Shown: positions 7,437 to 16,226, numbered from the stretch's first letter. The stretch: 31,231 bases of DNA from CAHJXF01 sp038240015 (GCA_038240015.1 JBBSEF010000031.1:1-31231), one strand, 5' to 3'. Made by a program: numbers and translations. The notes: generated by a model not told the origin, from the sequence alone.

Positions 7437-8117
7437 TTGCATCACTTCTTCTTCCATCGCCGCGGCTGCGGCAACGGGGTACATTTCACGCGCCATTACC
7501 GTGGCTTCGCGGGTTTCGGTTTCGGACCCGGTCAGATGTTCAACGGCGATTCGGGTCGCGGGGCGGGCGGTCTTGGCGCCGGCCGCAAACTGGGTTCTGC
7601 CGACCTGCAACTATTGATCCTCGCGCTGCTCGCCGAGAAAGCGCGCCACGGCTATGAAATCATCAAGGCGCTGGACGAGCGTTCCAACGGCTACTACAAC
7701 CCAAGTCCGGGAATGGTCTATCCCGCACTCACTTATCTCGAAGAGATCGGACACGCGACGGTCGAGGCCGACGGAACGAAAAAGCTGTTCAGCATCACAC
7801 CCGAAGGCCTCTCGCATCTCGAAGCCAATCGCGCGACGGTCGATACGCTGCTCGAGCAACTCGCGTGGATCGGACAGCGGATGGAGCACGTGCGTCGCGC
7901 CTTCTCCAGCGACACCGAGCGCGATCCGACCGAGGACTTCGATGCGCCGCAATCGCGATCCGATCGTGGGCACAGGCGCGATTTCGCATTCGGGATTCGT
8001 CAGGCGCGACGCAGTTTGAAGTCCGCGATGATCTCGAAGTTCGGCGCCTCGGCCGACGAGCAGAAGCGCATCGCGGAAATCCTCGAACGCGCAGCGAAGG
8101 AAATTCGCGGGGAGTGA
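7437..8117 (+). CDS. PadR family transcriptional regulator with His-rich N terminus (YqjI-like)
   Basis: The 226-residue protein has a PadR winged-helix domain at about 54-130 (SADLQLLILALLAEKARHGYEI, then NPSPGMVYPALTYLEE and TPEGLSHLEANR). Its first 20 residues hold five histidines (2, 3, 7, 16, 20) and C11, followed by a Gly/Phe-rich linker to about residue 50. Escherichia coli YqjI, a metal-responsive PadR repressor, has a comparable His/Cys-rich head, so metal sensing is plausible but unproven. The start is TTG at 7437, supported by GGAGG four bases before it. The C terminus (about 150-226) is charged and helical, as expected for dimerisation. No ferric reductase gene is adjacent, unlike yqjI. 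Confidence 0.88.
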   Translation: MHHFFFHRRGCGNGVHFTRHYRGFAGFGFGPGQMFNGDSGRGAGGLGAGRKLGSADLQLLILALLAEKARHGYEIIKALDERSNGYYNPSPGMVYPALTYLEEIGHATVEADGTKKLFSITPEGLSHLEANRATVDTLLEQLAWIGQRMEHVRRAFSSDTERDPTEDFDAPQSRSDRGHRRDFAFGIRQARRSLKSAMISKFGASADEQKRIAEILERAAKEIRGE

Positions 8118-8131
8118 ACCGGGTCAGGACA

Positions 8132-8182
8132 GCGCGACCGCATACCGCGACCCACCTCGGAAAGATGGTTGCGTGGTCGCGC
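8132..8182. terminator. Possible bidirectional hairpin between convergent padR and DUF72 genes
   Basis: GCGCGACC (8132-8139) and GGTCGCGC (8175-8182) are perfect inverse copies. A second left arm, CGCGACC (8146-8152), can pair instead with GGTCGCG (8175-8181), extended by AC/GT with one bulge. There is no T-tract, so terminator function is only suggested by the position between two converging stop codons. Confidence 0.3.
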
Positions 8183-8187
8183 GTCAA

Positions 8188-8952
8188 TCAGGCACGCCGT
8201 GTCTTCAGCAGCGCCTCGAACGTGAGCGCGTTAACGAGGGCGGCGCCAGCGGCGGTGTTGTCGAAAATGCACCAGCATTCGGCGTCTTCAGGCCATGCGA
8301 GCAATCGCGCGGCTTGCCGGGCGAGCCACTCTTTGGAGTAGGCCGACCAATAGACGCGCGGCGATCCGTGCCAACGGTAGTAGAGCGAGGCGCCTGCTCC
8401 GGTCCCGCTGTCTCCAAGCCAGCCACCCGGGTGCGCCGCCGCTTCGTCCGGGATCAGTCGCGGAGCCGGGTCCGCACCCACGCGGCCGATGCGATACGCA
8501 GCGAGCAGACGATCGGCCGGGCCGGTAAACCAGCTCGCGTGGCGCGGTTCGCAAACGATCGGTTCCGCGTGAAGTTCTCGCAGCAGTGAAAAGAATCGAT
8601 GCGTGGCCGGCGCAGCGAACTCGAGCGAAGGCGGCAACTGCACGAGCAGCACGCCGAGCTTCGCGCCCAACCCGGCGGCCTGCGCGAGAAACGCCTGCAA
8701 CGGCGCCCGCGCACGGCGCAGCCTGCGCTCATGTGTGATCGTGCGCGGTAGCTTGACCGCAAAACGGAAACCCGGCGGCGTTTCGCGCGCCCAGCGCGCG
8801 TAAGTCTCGACCCGGTGCTCGCGATAGAAAGAGGTGTCGATCTCGACACACCGCATCACCTGTCCGTAACGGCCCAGATGCGACCCCTCGGCCGGAAAAC
8901 TCGAGGCGATGGCGCGCGGCACGTTCCAGCCGGCGGTACCAACGAAAATCAT
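8188..8952 (-). CDS. DUF72 family protein (YecE-like TIM barrel)
   Basis: The 254-residue protein is a recognisable DUF72/YecE member. It shows FVGTAGWNVP near the N terminus, VEIDTSFYREH (36-46), the FAVKLPRTITHE segment (64-75), the LGVLLVQLPPS strand (98-108), and a late YYRWHGSPRVYWS segment followed by ECWCIFDNTAAGAA, where many members have a FNNxxxG motif. The family is TIM-barrel-like and its biochemical role is not established. It starts 22 bases after the MarR-GNAT gene on the same strand, so the two may be co-transcribed. No strong ribosome site is visible before ATG 8952. Confidence 0.88.
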   Translation of the reverse strand: MIFVGTAGWNVPRAIASSFPAEGSHLGRYGQVMRCVEIDTSFYREHRVETYARWARETPPGFRFAVKLPRTITHERRLRRARAPLQAFLAQAAGLGAKLGVLLVQLPPSLEFAAPATHRFFSLLRELHAEPIVCEPRHASWFTGPADRLLAAYRIGRVGADPAPRLIPDEAAAHPGGWLGDSGTGAGASLYYRWHGSPRVYWSAYSKEWLARQAARLLAWPEDAECWCIFDNTAAGAALVNALTFEALLKTRRA

Positions 8953-8974
8953 GTTCAGGGCAATCGATGGGGTC

Positions 8975-9976
8975 CTACCGTTTGTGGTCCGCGCCTTGCA
9001 GTTTCAGATCCCAGTTCTGACCCACCAGGCCTTTGCCGAACGAGTAGTGTCGTTCTTCCTTCACGAGTTCGAAGCCCGCTGCTTGATAGATCTTTCGCGC
9101 AGAGGCCAGCACGTCGTTGGTCCACAAGGTCATCGTCTTATAGCCCTTGGCGTTCGCGAAAGCGATGCATTCGTCGACCAGGCGCCGGCCGATGCCGAGG
9201 CCGCGCGTCGAGGGTTCCACATACAAGAGGCGCAGCTGCGCGACGCGCTCGGACTTGCGTACCAGAAAGACCGACCCGACCACCTCGCCTTCGCGCTCGG
9301 CGATCCAGCAGTGTTCGCGCTTCGGATCGAACGTCCGGATGAATGTCCCCGCGATCTCGGCGACGAGTCCTTCAAAGCTTTCGTCCCATCCGTACTCCGC
9401 CGCGTACAAAACGCCGTGGCGGTGAACGATCCAGCCGATATCGCCGGGTCTCGGATCGCGAATCGCGAACGGCGTGTGCGTTTCGCTCCGCTCGCCGAGC
9501 AGCCGCTGTATCGTCTGCATCGACTGCAGCAGCTTGTCCTTGCCGTCGGCCGGAACGACGTCGAGCATGGCGGCCACCTGCTCGCGCGTCGCCTTCTCGA
9601 TCGGCACGAACGCCTTCCGTCCCTTGGTCGTCAAGCTCAGCACCGATTGCCGTTTGTCGGTCTTCGACGCGCTTCGCTGCAGCAGAGCACGCGCATGCAG
9701 CCGTTTCAATATGCGGCTCATGTAGCCCATGTCGAGCTTCAGTTCGCGCGCGAGGTCGCTCGCGTTCAAGGTTTCGGCGTGCGCCAGTTCGTAGAGGACG
9801 CGCACTTCGGTCAGCGAAAAATCGCTTTTCAGCAGACCTTCTTCCAGCAAACCCGTCCGGCGTGTGTAGAACCGGTTGAAGGCGCGCATCGCGTCGATCC
9901 GATGCGCCGCCTGAAGGACGATTTGCTGCGCACCCCGATGCGCGGGAGCGCGGGTCGATAGCGATTTCGCGGTCAT
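8975..9976 (-). CDS. MarR-type HTH regulator fused to a GNAT acetyltransferase
   Basis: The 333-residue protein has a MarR winged-helix domain (about 20-160; SLTEVRVLYELAH, then LKLDMGYMSRILKRL as recognition region, then the wing TDKRQSVLSLTTKG). A GNAT N-acetyltransferase domain follows (168-325). The acetyl-CoA motif A is LRLLYVEPSTRGLGIGRRL (248-266), and ARKIYQAAGFELVKEE is the late GNAT motif. This architecture is a known family of bifunctional HTH/GNAT proteins; the acceptor substrate is unknown. ATG at 9976 follows GGAGG with six-base spacing; a start at 10009 would sit inside the operator repeats. Two matched palindromes immediately upstream suggest autoregulation. Confidence 0.92.
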   Translation of the reverse strand: MTAKSLSTRAPAHRGAQQIVLQAAHRIDAMRAFNRFYTRRTGLLEEGLLKSDFSLTEVRVLYELAHAETLNASDLARELKLDMGYMSRILKRLHARALLQRSASKTDKRQSVLSLTTKGRKAFVPIEKATREQVAAMLDVVPADGKDKLLQSMQTIQRLLGERSETHTPFAIRDPRPGDIGWIVHRHGVLYAAEYGWDESFEGLVAEIAGTFIRTFDPKREHCWIAEREGEVVGSVFLVRKSERVAQLRLLYVEPSTRGLGIGRRLVDECIAFANAKGYKTMTLWTNDVLASARKIYQAAGFELVKEERHYSFGKGLVGQNWDLKLQGADHKR

Positions 9977-9991
9977 GGTTCGCCTCCGATA

Positions 9992-10026
9992 CTTGCTTGA
10001 AGCAAGCATATACTTGCCTGAGGCAA
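9992..10026 (-). promoter_or_regulatory. Tandem palindromic operators of the MarR-GNAT gene
   Basis: Two near-identical palindromes, TTGCTTGAAGCAA (9993-10005, with flanking C/G also pairing) and TTGCCTGAGGCAA (10014-10026), share the pattern TTGCYTGARGCAA. Their centres are 21 bases apart, two helical turns. They begin 16 bases before the start codon of the MarR-GNAT gene, just beyond its Shine-Dalgarno. Such paired dyads are typical MarR binding sites; binding itself is inferred. Confidence 0.65.
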
Positions 10027-10079
10027 ATATCCATCGACCGCTTTCGAATGCGCTGCGTCCGTTCCGCTGCGTACGCCGG

Positions 10080-12437
10080 CTACGGGCGTCGAGCTTGCGG
10101 GCGCACGGTCGCGCCTCGAACTTCGAAGCTCACCTTGTCGATCGGTGCGCCGCTCGCATCGGCCATCTCGAGCGTGTGCTTGCCGGGCCACACCGGCCAT
10201 TCGATCGCGGCCCCGCGGCCAATCGAGTGACCGTCGAGTTTCCATTGCGCGCTTCGCATCCCGGACAAGCTCGAAGCGCGGAAGGTCATGCGCTGGCGCT
10301 GAGGCGGAATGTCGGGGTCGATCGCGACGATCGTCCCATCGACCGGCAACCCGATCGTGCGGCCGCCCTGCGCGCCGATGCGCGAGATGGGCGTGCTCTC
10401 GGTACCTGCGAGAAACAATTCGTCGCGCGGCGCTTCGAGGTCGCCTTCGAATCGGATCGCGCGGCGCACGATTGCGGAGCCGCCGCTCTTCGCGGAGATG
10501 GGAACGATCGTCGCACTTCGGTCGCCTCGATCGCCCCGATCTCCTCGCCCGCTGTGATCGCGCATCGCCAGATAGCCCACGATCGCCTGCCACACCGGCG
10601 CGGCGCCGGTCGTTCCCGACACATCCCACATCGCCGCGCCGCTCGAATTGCCGACCCACACGCCGACCGTGTAGCGATCGGTGAAGCCCACGCACCAGTT
10701 GTCGCGCATGTCCTTGCTGGTGCCGGTCTTGACGGCCGACCACACGCGGCTCGCCAGCACGCTGCTCATGCCGAAGGTGGTGGCGCGGGCGTTGCGATCG
10801 GCGAGGATGTCGGCAACGATCGCCGAAGCACCGGCATCCATCACCGGCTTGGGCATCGCGCGCGCGGCGCCCGGCGATCTAGGCACGACCGCCAGATCGC
10901 TTGCCGCACCGCGGTTCGCAATCGATCGATAGGCGTTGGTCAATTGCGCGAGCGTGACCTCGGCCGACCCCAGTGCAAGCGCGTAACCGTAGTAGTCGCC
11001 CGACTCTCGCAAGGTCGTGAAGCCGAGCGCACGCAGGCGCTGATGAAAGCGCTCGGGCGTGACCATCACGACGGTGCGCACGGCCGGCACGTTGAGCGAC
11101 GACGCGAGCGCGGTGCGCACGCTCACCGGCCCCTTGAAGCCGTGATCGTAGTTCTGCGGGATATAGAGGCCGCCGGCGGTCGCGAGGTTGACCGGCGCGT
11201 CGTCGAGGATGGATGCGGCCGTCAGCCAGCGCTTCTCGATCGCGAGCTCGTAGAGAAAGGGCTTCAACGTCGAGCCCGCTTGGCGCGGCGCGAGCACGTG
11301 ATCGACCTCAGACGCTTCGGACAAACCGCCCGAGGAACCGACCCACGCCAGTATGTCGCCGCTCGCGTTGTCGATCGCGATCACCGCGCCGTCTTCGACG
11401 TTGCGTTGCACGAGTTCGGCAAGATGCGTGCGCAGCGTCGTGCGCACGTAACGCTGGAGACTGGCGTCGAGCGTCGTTGCGATCACGGGGACGGATCCAT
11501 TGCCTGAAGGCGACTGCGGGGTCGACTGCTGGATCGACTGCGGGATCGACTGCGGCGTCGATCTGATCACCATCCGTGCGAAGTGCGGTGCGAGTTGCGG
11601 ATCGCTGTCCAGGCGCGGCGCATTCTTCTTCGCGAGCACCAACGCCGCATAGTCGGCGAGGCCTCGGCATTCGTCCGACAGCGCCGCGGCCCTGAGGATC
11701 GCGCACGCGCGCTGGGCCACGCGAGACGCCGACGCGTTGGGCGCGCGCACGAGGGCCGCGGCGATCGCCGCTTCGCGCGCATCCAAGCCGCTTGGATATT
11801 TGTCGAACAACGCGGCCGACAACGCGCCGATGCCGACGATCTCGCCGCGATAGCCGACCAGGTTCAGATAGGCCTCGAGGATCTGGTCCTTCTTCCAGCC
11901 TCGTTCGAGCGCGAGCGCGGTCGCGGCCTGCGCGAACTTTTGCGGAATCGATCGACCCTGCGATCGACCCGCATGGCTTCCACGCAGGTCATCGTCGAGC
12001 AGGCTCGCGAGCTGCATCGTGATGGTCGATGCGCCGCGCGTCTTGGTATTCCACAAGTTGCCCCATGCGGCCGAGCCGACCGCCTGCCAGTCGACTCCCG
12101 CGTGCTCGTAGAAGCGGTGGTCTTCGGAATAGACGAGCGCGGTACGCAAGGCCGGCGACACGTCAGCGAGCGGCGTCCATTCGAGCTTGCGCACCGACGG
12201 GTCGGTGCGCAGCACCTGCACGATCTCGCCGTGTCGATCGATGAAGCGCGTCTCGCTGCTGCGATATGCCGCGCGAACTTCGGGATAGCTCGGTACGGCC
12301 GCCGCGTCGACGGCGATCGACAGACTCGCGATCAGCCCGCTCGCAAAGGCGACCAGCCGGAACACGCGACTGCGAAGACCGAACATGCAAGACCCGGGCG
12401 AAAGAGGCAGGCCCGATTGTCGCGCGAAGTCTTGCAT
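10080..12437 (-). CDS. pbpC: Penicillin-binding protein 1C
   Basis: This 785-residue class A PBP polymerises and cross-links peptidoglycan from the inner membrane. A signal-anchor lies at about 26-47. The transglycosylase domain carries EDHRFYEHAGVD (105-116, catalytic E105), RGASTITMQLA (134-144) and the RGWKKDQILEAYLNLVGYRG block. The transpeptidase domain has the serine motif STLK (389-392), SLN (447-449) and KTGT (570-573). A C-terminal beta-sandwich (about 680-785) is the PBP1C-specific domain. A linker of four TPQS/IPQS-type units lies at 294-309 and three GDR units at about 660. ATG at 12437 or 12386 could be the start; neither has a good ribosome site. In E. coli pbpC adjoins the alpha-2-macroglobulin gene, which here is 9 kb away. 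Confidence 0.95.
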   Translation of the reverse strand: MQDFARQSGLPLSPGSCMFGLRSRVFRLVAFASGLIASLSIAVDAAAVPSYPEVRAAYRSSETRFIDRHGEIVQVLRTDPSVRKLEWTPLADVSPALRTALVYSEDHRFYEHAGVDWQAVGSAAWGNLWNTKTRGASTITMQLASLLDDDLRGSHAGRSQGRSIPQKFAQAATALALERGWKKDQILEAYLNLVGYRGEIVGIGALSAALFDKYPSGLDAREAAIAAALVRAPNASASRVAQRACAILRAAALSDECRGLADYAALVLAKKNAPRLDSDPQLAPHFARMVIRSTPQSIPQSIQQSTPQSPSGNGSVPVIATTLDASLQRYVRTTLRTHLAELVQRNVEDGAVIAIDNASGDILAWVGSSGGLSEASEVDHVLAPRQAGSTLKPFLYELAIEKRWLTAASILDDAPVNLATAGGLYIPQNYDHGFKGPVSVRTALASSLNVPAVRTVVMVTPERFHQRLRALGFTTLRESGDYYGYALALGSAEVTLAQLTNAYRSIANRGAASDLAVVPRSPGAARAMPKPVMDAGASAIVADILADRNARATTFGMSSVLASRVWSAVKTGTSKDMRDNWCVGFTDRYTVGVWVGNSSGAAMWDVSGTTGAAPVWQAIVGYLAMRDHSGRGDRGDRGDRSATIVPISAKSGGSAIVRRAIRFEGDLEAPRDELFLAGTESTPISRIGAQGGRTIGLPVDGTIVAIDPDIPPQRQRMTFRASSLSGMRSAQWKLDGHSIGRGAAIEWPVWPGKHTLEMADASGAPIDKVSFEVRGATVRPQARRP
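11511..11558 (-). repeat. Four-copy 12-base tandem repeat inside pbpC
   Basis: Four consecutive 12-base units encode TPQS, IPQS, IQQS and TPQS (PbpC residues 294-309). They fall in the loop between the transglycosylase and transpeptidase domains. An expandable linker is the likely meaning; the copy number may vary between strains. Confidence 0.75.
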
Positions 12438-12477
12438 GTTGGTGTGAAACGGTTGGATCAGCCCGCCGACGTGACGC

Positions 12478-13086
12478 CTATTTCAACAACCCTTCGGCCT
12501 TCATCGCTTCGACGACCTTTGGACGTGCTCCGACGCGCGCAACGTATTGTTCCAGCGCCGGCCACTTCGACAGATCGAAGCTCAGAGGTTTCGCCCAATT
12601 CAAGATCGTGAACAGATAAGCGTCAGCGACGCTGAACTGGTCGCCCATCAGATATTGCTTGTCATTCAGTTTCGTGGAAAGCCAGTCGAGGCGCTTGCCC
12701 AACGTGGTCTTCGCCGCGTCCTTCCATTCGGGCGTCTGCGCTGGATTGAACATCGAGCCCAGTCCCTTGTGCAATTCGGACGTGATGAAGTTCAACCATT
12801 CCTGCAACTTGTAGCGCTCCATCGTGCCGGCTGCGGGAGCGAGGCCGGCGGAGGGATTGCGATCGGCGATGTATTGCACGATCGCCGGGCCTTCGGTCAG
12901 GACCTGGCCGTCGTCGAGCTCGAGCGCGGGCACGTAGCCCTTGGCGTTCACGCCGTTGAAGTCGTCACCCGATTCGAGCTTCTTATTCTTCAGATCGACC
13001 TTGACGAGACTGAAAGGCAGGCCGGCTTCGACCAGCGCGATGTGGGGCGACAACGAACAGGCGCCGGGGGTATAGAACAGCTTCAT
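12478..13086 (-). CDS. gstA: Glutathione S-transferase (beta class, GstA-like)
   Basis: The 202-residue protein matches the bacterial beta-class GST. It opens with MKLFYTPGACSLSPHIAL, carrying C10, the residue that forms a mixed disulfide with glutathione. It also has VPALELDDG (52-60), the TEGPAIVQYIAD glutathione-binding segment (64-75), WLNFITSELHKG with the conserved H106, and the N-capping/hydrophobic-staple stretch FSVADAYLF. ATG at 13086 follows AGGAGA with suitable spacing; the upstream extension to 13374 crosses the divergent regulator and is rejected. It is divergent from an HxlR regulator, which may control it, and is followed after 40 bases by pbpC on the same strand. Confidence 0.94.
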   Translation of the reverse strand: MKLFYTPGACSLSPHIALVEAGLPFSLVKVDLKNKKLESGDDFNGVNAKGYVPALELDDGQVLTEGPAIVQYIADRNPSAGLAPAAGTMERYKLQEWLNFITSELHKGLGSMFNPAQTPEWKDAAKTTLGKRLDWLSTKLNDKQYLMGDQFSVADAYLFTILNWAKPLSFDLSKWPALEQYVARVGARPKVVEAMKAEGLLK

Positions 13087-13128
13087 GAACTTCTCCTGAA
13101 GGGTGGCGAGGGACCGCCGGAAGCAGCG

Positions 13129-13195
13129 ACTATCGCACATCACTTTCCAATGAACAAGTACACACCTTGCAGTAAGTGACTTGCGATGGTAGATT
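13129..13195. promoter_or_regulatory. Divergent gst/hxlR promoters with overlapping inverted repeat
   Basis: For gst (minus strand), TTGTTC (13152-13157) and GATAGT (13129-13134) are 17 bases apart. For hxlR (plus strand), TTGCAG (13167-13172) and TAGATT (13190-13195) are 17 bases apart. An imperfect inverted repeat, CAAGTACAC (13155-13163) against GTGACTTG (13176-13183), covers both -35 regions. A protein bound there could repress both genes. Promoters are inferred from consensus matches of three or four out of six per box. Confidence 0.45.
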
Positions 13196-13201
13196 CCGAA
13201 C

Positions 13202-13591
13202 ATGAAGAAACATCGCACTTCGTCGGCGGCTTGCGTCGGCAATGTGTTCAATGCCGGCTGCCCGTCGCGCGCTGTTCTCGAAGTGCTCGCTGAAAAATGG
13301 GCGCTGCTGCTGATCCACACCTTGACGGGTGGTCCGACCCGGACGTCGGAGCTGCGCCGGCGCATCGACGGCATTTCCGAAAAGATGCTGATCCAGACGC
13401 TGCGGCGGCTCGAACGCAGTGGTTTCGTGATGCGGCGCGCCTATCCCGAAGTGCCGCCGCGCGTCGAATATTCGCTGACGCCGCTTGGCGCTTCGCTGAG
13501 CGAACCGATCACGACGCTCGATCGCTGGGTCGAGCGCCATCTCGACAAGATAGCCCTCGCACAGCGCGCCTTCGACAAGCGCATCGGTTGA
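13202..13591 (+). CDS. HxlR family winged-helix transcriptional regulator
   Basis: The 129-residue protein is a typical HxlR/MarR-like regulator. It has CPSRAVLEVLAEKWALLLIHTL (from C20), TRTSELRRRIDGISEKMLIQTLRRLERSGFV as helix-turn-helix, and the wing YPEVPPRVEYSLTPLG. Cysteines at 11 and 20 lie in the N-terminal position used by thiol-sensing members such as YodB and HypR, so redox or electrophile sensing is possible. Divergence from a glutathione S-transferase fits that idea. No Shine-Dalgarno precedes ATG 13202, and the proposed -10 ends six bases before it, so the mRNA may be leaderless. Confidence 0.92.
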   Translation: MKKHRTSSAACVGNVFNAGCPSRAVLEVLAEKWALLLIHTLTGGPTRTSELRRRIDGISEKMLIQTLRRLERSGFVMRRAYPEVPPRVEYSLTPLGASLSEPITTLDRWVERHLDKIALAQRAFDKRIG

Positions 13592-13617
13592 AAGATTCGC
13601 GTGCGCCCTCGCGCATC

Positions 13618-13647
13618 TTGACGATCACCGATGCCGAATCGGATCAT
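13618..13647 (+). promoter_or_regulatory. Weak candidate promoter upstream of the penicillin acylase-like gene
   Basis: TTGACG (13618-13623) is followed after 18 bases by GATCAT (13642-13647, four of six matches). It lies in the 92-base gap after hxlR. Co-transcription with hxlR is an equal possibility. Confidence 0.25.
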
Positions 13648-13683
13648 GGGATCGTGTATCCAATAACGAACGAGGAGATCGTC

Positions 13684-16226
13684 ATGAACCGCCTTGGCAC
13701 TCATCGCGCTCGCGCGTATGCATGCATCGTGCTTTGCGTGATCGCGCTCGCGCCCGCTGCGTTCGCGCGCGAACCGGCACGCACTCCAACCGCGACGACG
13801 ATCGCGATCGCCGGTCTTCAACGACCCGTCGAGATCCTCACCGATCGCTGGGGCGTGCCGCACATCTATGCGAAGACGTTGGACGACGTGTTCTTCGCGC
13901 AGGGCTTTCAGGCGGCGCGCGATCGTTTGTGGCAGATGGATCTGTGGAGGAAGCGCGGCCTGGGCGAAATGGCGAAGGACTTCGGCCCGGCCTATGTCGA
14001 AGGCGATCGCATGGCGCGCGCGGTGCTCTATCGCGGCGACCTGTATCGCGAGTGGCTCGCGTACGGCTCGGACTCCAAGCGCATCGCCGAAGCTTTTGTG
14101 GCCGGCGTGAACGCCTACGTTGCGCAGATCGAGGCGCATCCCGACCTGCTGCCCAAAGAGTTTCGCCTGCTCGGCTACCGGCCATCGAAGTGGAACGCGG
14201 CCGACGTGGTGCGCATTCGTCATCACGGCTTGACGCTCAACTTCACATCCGAGGTCGATCGCGCAGCAGCCTACTGCATGGGCTCGAAGGGCGATCCGGG
14301 TACGGGCGCGAAGATCGACTGGCTGCGTCGCGAACTCGCGCCTGCAGTGCAACCGGTGGTGCCCGACGGACTCGACGTATGCGGCCTGCCGACCGTCGAA
14401 CTCAAGGCCGCCTATGCGCTGGCGACCGCGAGTCCGCGATTCACGAAGGAGACGATCAGGAGCGCGCGCAACCGGGACCCGTTGATCGCCAAGACGAATG
14501 CGAATGAAGATGCGCTCGATCGCGTCGCGCAGCTATACGCCGTCAGCGGCGTCGTCAGCGGCGGCGTCGACGGCGCCATCGAAATTCCAGACGAAGACGC
14601 ATCGCGCGGCTACGGCAGCAACAACTGGACGATCGCACCTTCGAAGACCACCACCGGCAGGCCCATCCTCGCCAACGATCCGCATCGCGCACACGGCGCG
14701 CCGAGCCTGCGCTACATCAGCCATCTGGTCACCCCCGAGTTCGACGTGATCGGCGCGGGCGAACCTTTTCTGCCGGGCATCTCGATCGGGCACAACGACA
14801 CGATCGCGTTCGGCCTCACGCGTTTCTACATGGATCAGGAAGATCTGTACGTCGAGACGCTCGACGCGGCGCACCCCGATGCCGTGCTCTACGACGACCG
14901 CTACGAACCGATGACGACGCTGCGCGAAGTCATCGCCGTCAAAGGCGAAGCGCCGCGCACGGTCACGATCCAGTACACGCGCCACGGTCCGGTGCTGTTC
15001 ATCGACCGGGAACGCGCCCGCGCGTACGCACTGCGCGCCGCGTGGCTCGAGCCCGGCATGGCGCCCTATTTCGGCTCGACCGATTACATGCGTGCGAAGA
15101 GCTGGGATCAGTTCATCGCGGCGATGAATCGTTGGGGCGCGCCCGGCGAGAACCAGGTCTATGCCGACACGCACGGCAACATCGGTTGGATACCCGGCGG
15201 CCTCACGCCGATACGTCCGAACTGGGATGGCCTCTTGCCGGTGCCGGGCGACGGCCGCTACGAATGGAGTGGCTTTCGCGACATCGACGAGTTGCCATCC
15301 GAATTCAATCCGTCACGCGGCTATGTGGTCACCGCGAACGAAAACAATATTCCCCTCGACCATCCCGCGGCGAAGAAAGGGGTCGGCTACGAGTGGAGCG
15401 ATGCCGCACGCGCGCTGCGATTGAAGCCGCTCCTCGCCGCGAAGTCGCGCTTCTCGCTGGAAGATTCCGAGCGTATGCAGACCGATACCACGTCGACGCA
15501 TGGGCAACGCATGGCTGCGGTGTTGCGCACGGTGAAGACCGACGACGCGCGCGTTGCGCAGGCGATCGCCATGCTCGCCGCCTGGGACGGCAACGAATCG
15601 CGCGACAGCGCTGCGGGCGCGCTTTTCGAAGTGTGGTTCAGCAAGCATTTGCGAACCGCCGTCCTCAGGTCCGCGCTAGGCGACGCGAATGCGAAGCTTG
15701 CTGTGCCCGGCGACTCGACACGCGTGTTGATGCTGATGGAGAACCCCTCGACCGGTCCCGTGATGCTGCCCGATCGCGACGCCGTGATCGTCGCGTCGAT
15801 GCGCGCCGCGCTCGACGAGATCAGTGCGAAGCTCGGCAACGACATGAGCCAATGGACTTGGGGGGCGCTTCATCATGCGACCTTCGAGCATCCGCTGCGT
15901 GCCGTGGTCGACGACGCCACGCGTGCGCGCCTCGACGTATCCACATGGCCGATCGGCGGCTCGGCATCCACGCCGATGGCGACGACTTATCGGACGACGG
16001 ACTTCGGATTGATTGCAGGGGCCTCGTTCCGCATGGTGCTCGACGTCGGCCGTGGGATGCGTCGCGCGCGGTCAACACGCCCGGGCAGTCGGGTGATCCG
16101 TCGAGCCCGCACTACCGCGACCTCGCGCCGCTGTGGGCTGCGGGGAAATACTTTCCGCTTCTCTATTCACGGCGCGCAGTCGAGGGCGCGACCGAGTCGA
16201 GATTGGTGTTGACGCCGGCGCGGTGA
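13684..16226 (+). CDS. Secreted penicillin acylase family (Ntn) hydrolase, frameshifted near the C terminus
   Basis: This family hydrolyses amide bonds of penicillins, acyl-homoserine lactones or related amides in the periplasm after autocatalytic cleavage into two chains. ATG at 13684 follows GAGGAG with six-base spacing. Residues 1-28 form a signal peptide ending in AFA. The alpha chain contains GVPHIYAKTLDDVFFAQGFQAARDR. The beta chain would begin at nucleophile S312 in YGSNNWTIAPSKT, followed by ANDPHR and SIGHNDTIAFGLT. The frame open from the start runs to a stop at 16212, but after about 16052 it loses family sequence. The conserved ending (WDASRAVNTPGQSGDPSSPHY, LWAAGKYFPL) continues one frame back to 16226, so one base is missing near 16052. 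Either a pseudogene or a base-calling error. Substrate unknown. Confidence 0.88.

Noticed and set aside
9975..11507. 510-codon plus-strand open frame opposite pbpC
   Set aside because: Arg/Asp/His-rich shadow with no recognisable domain.
13087..13374. N-terminal extension of the GST upstream to 13374
   Set aside because: It would overlap the divergent HxlR gene; the canonical MKLFYTPGAC start at 13086 has a good ribosome site.
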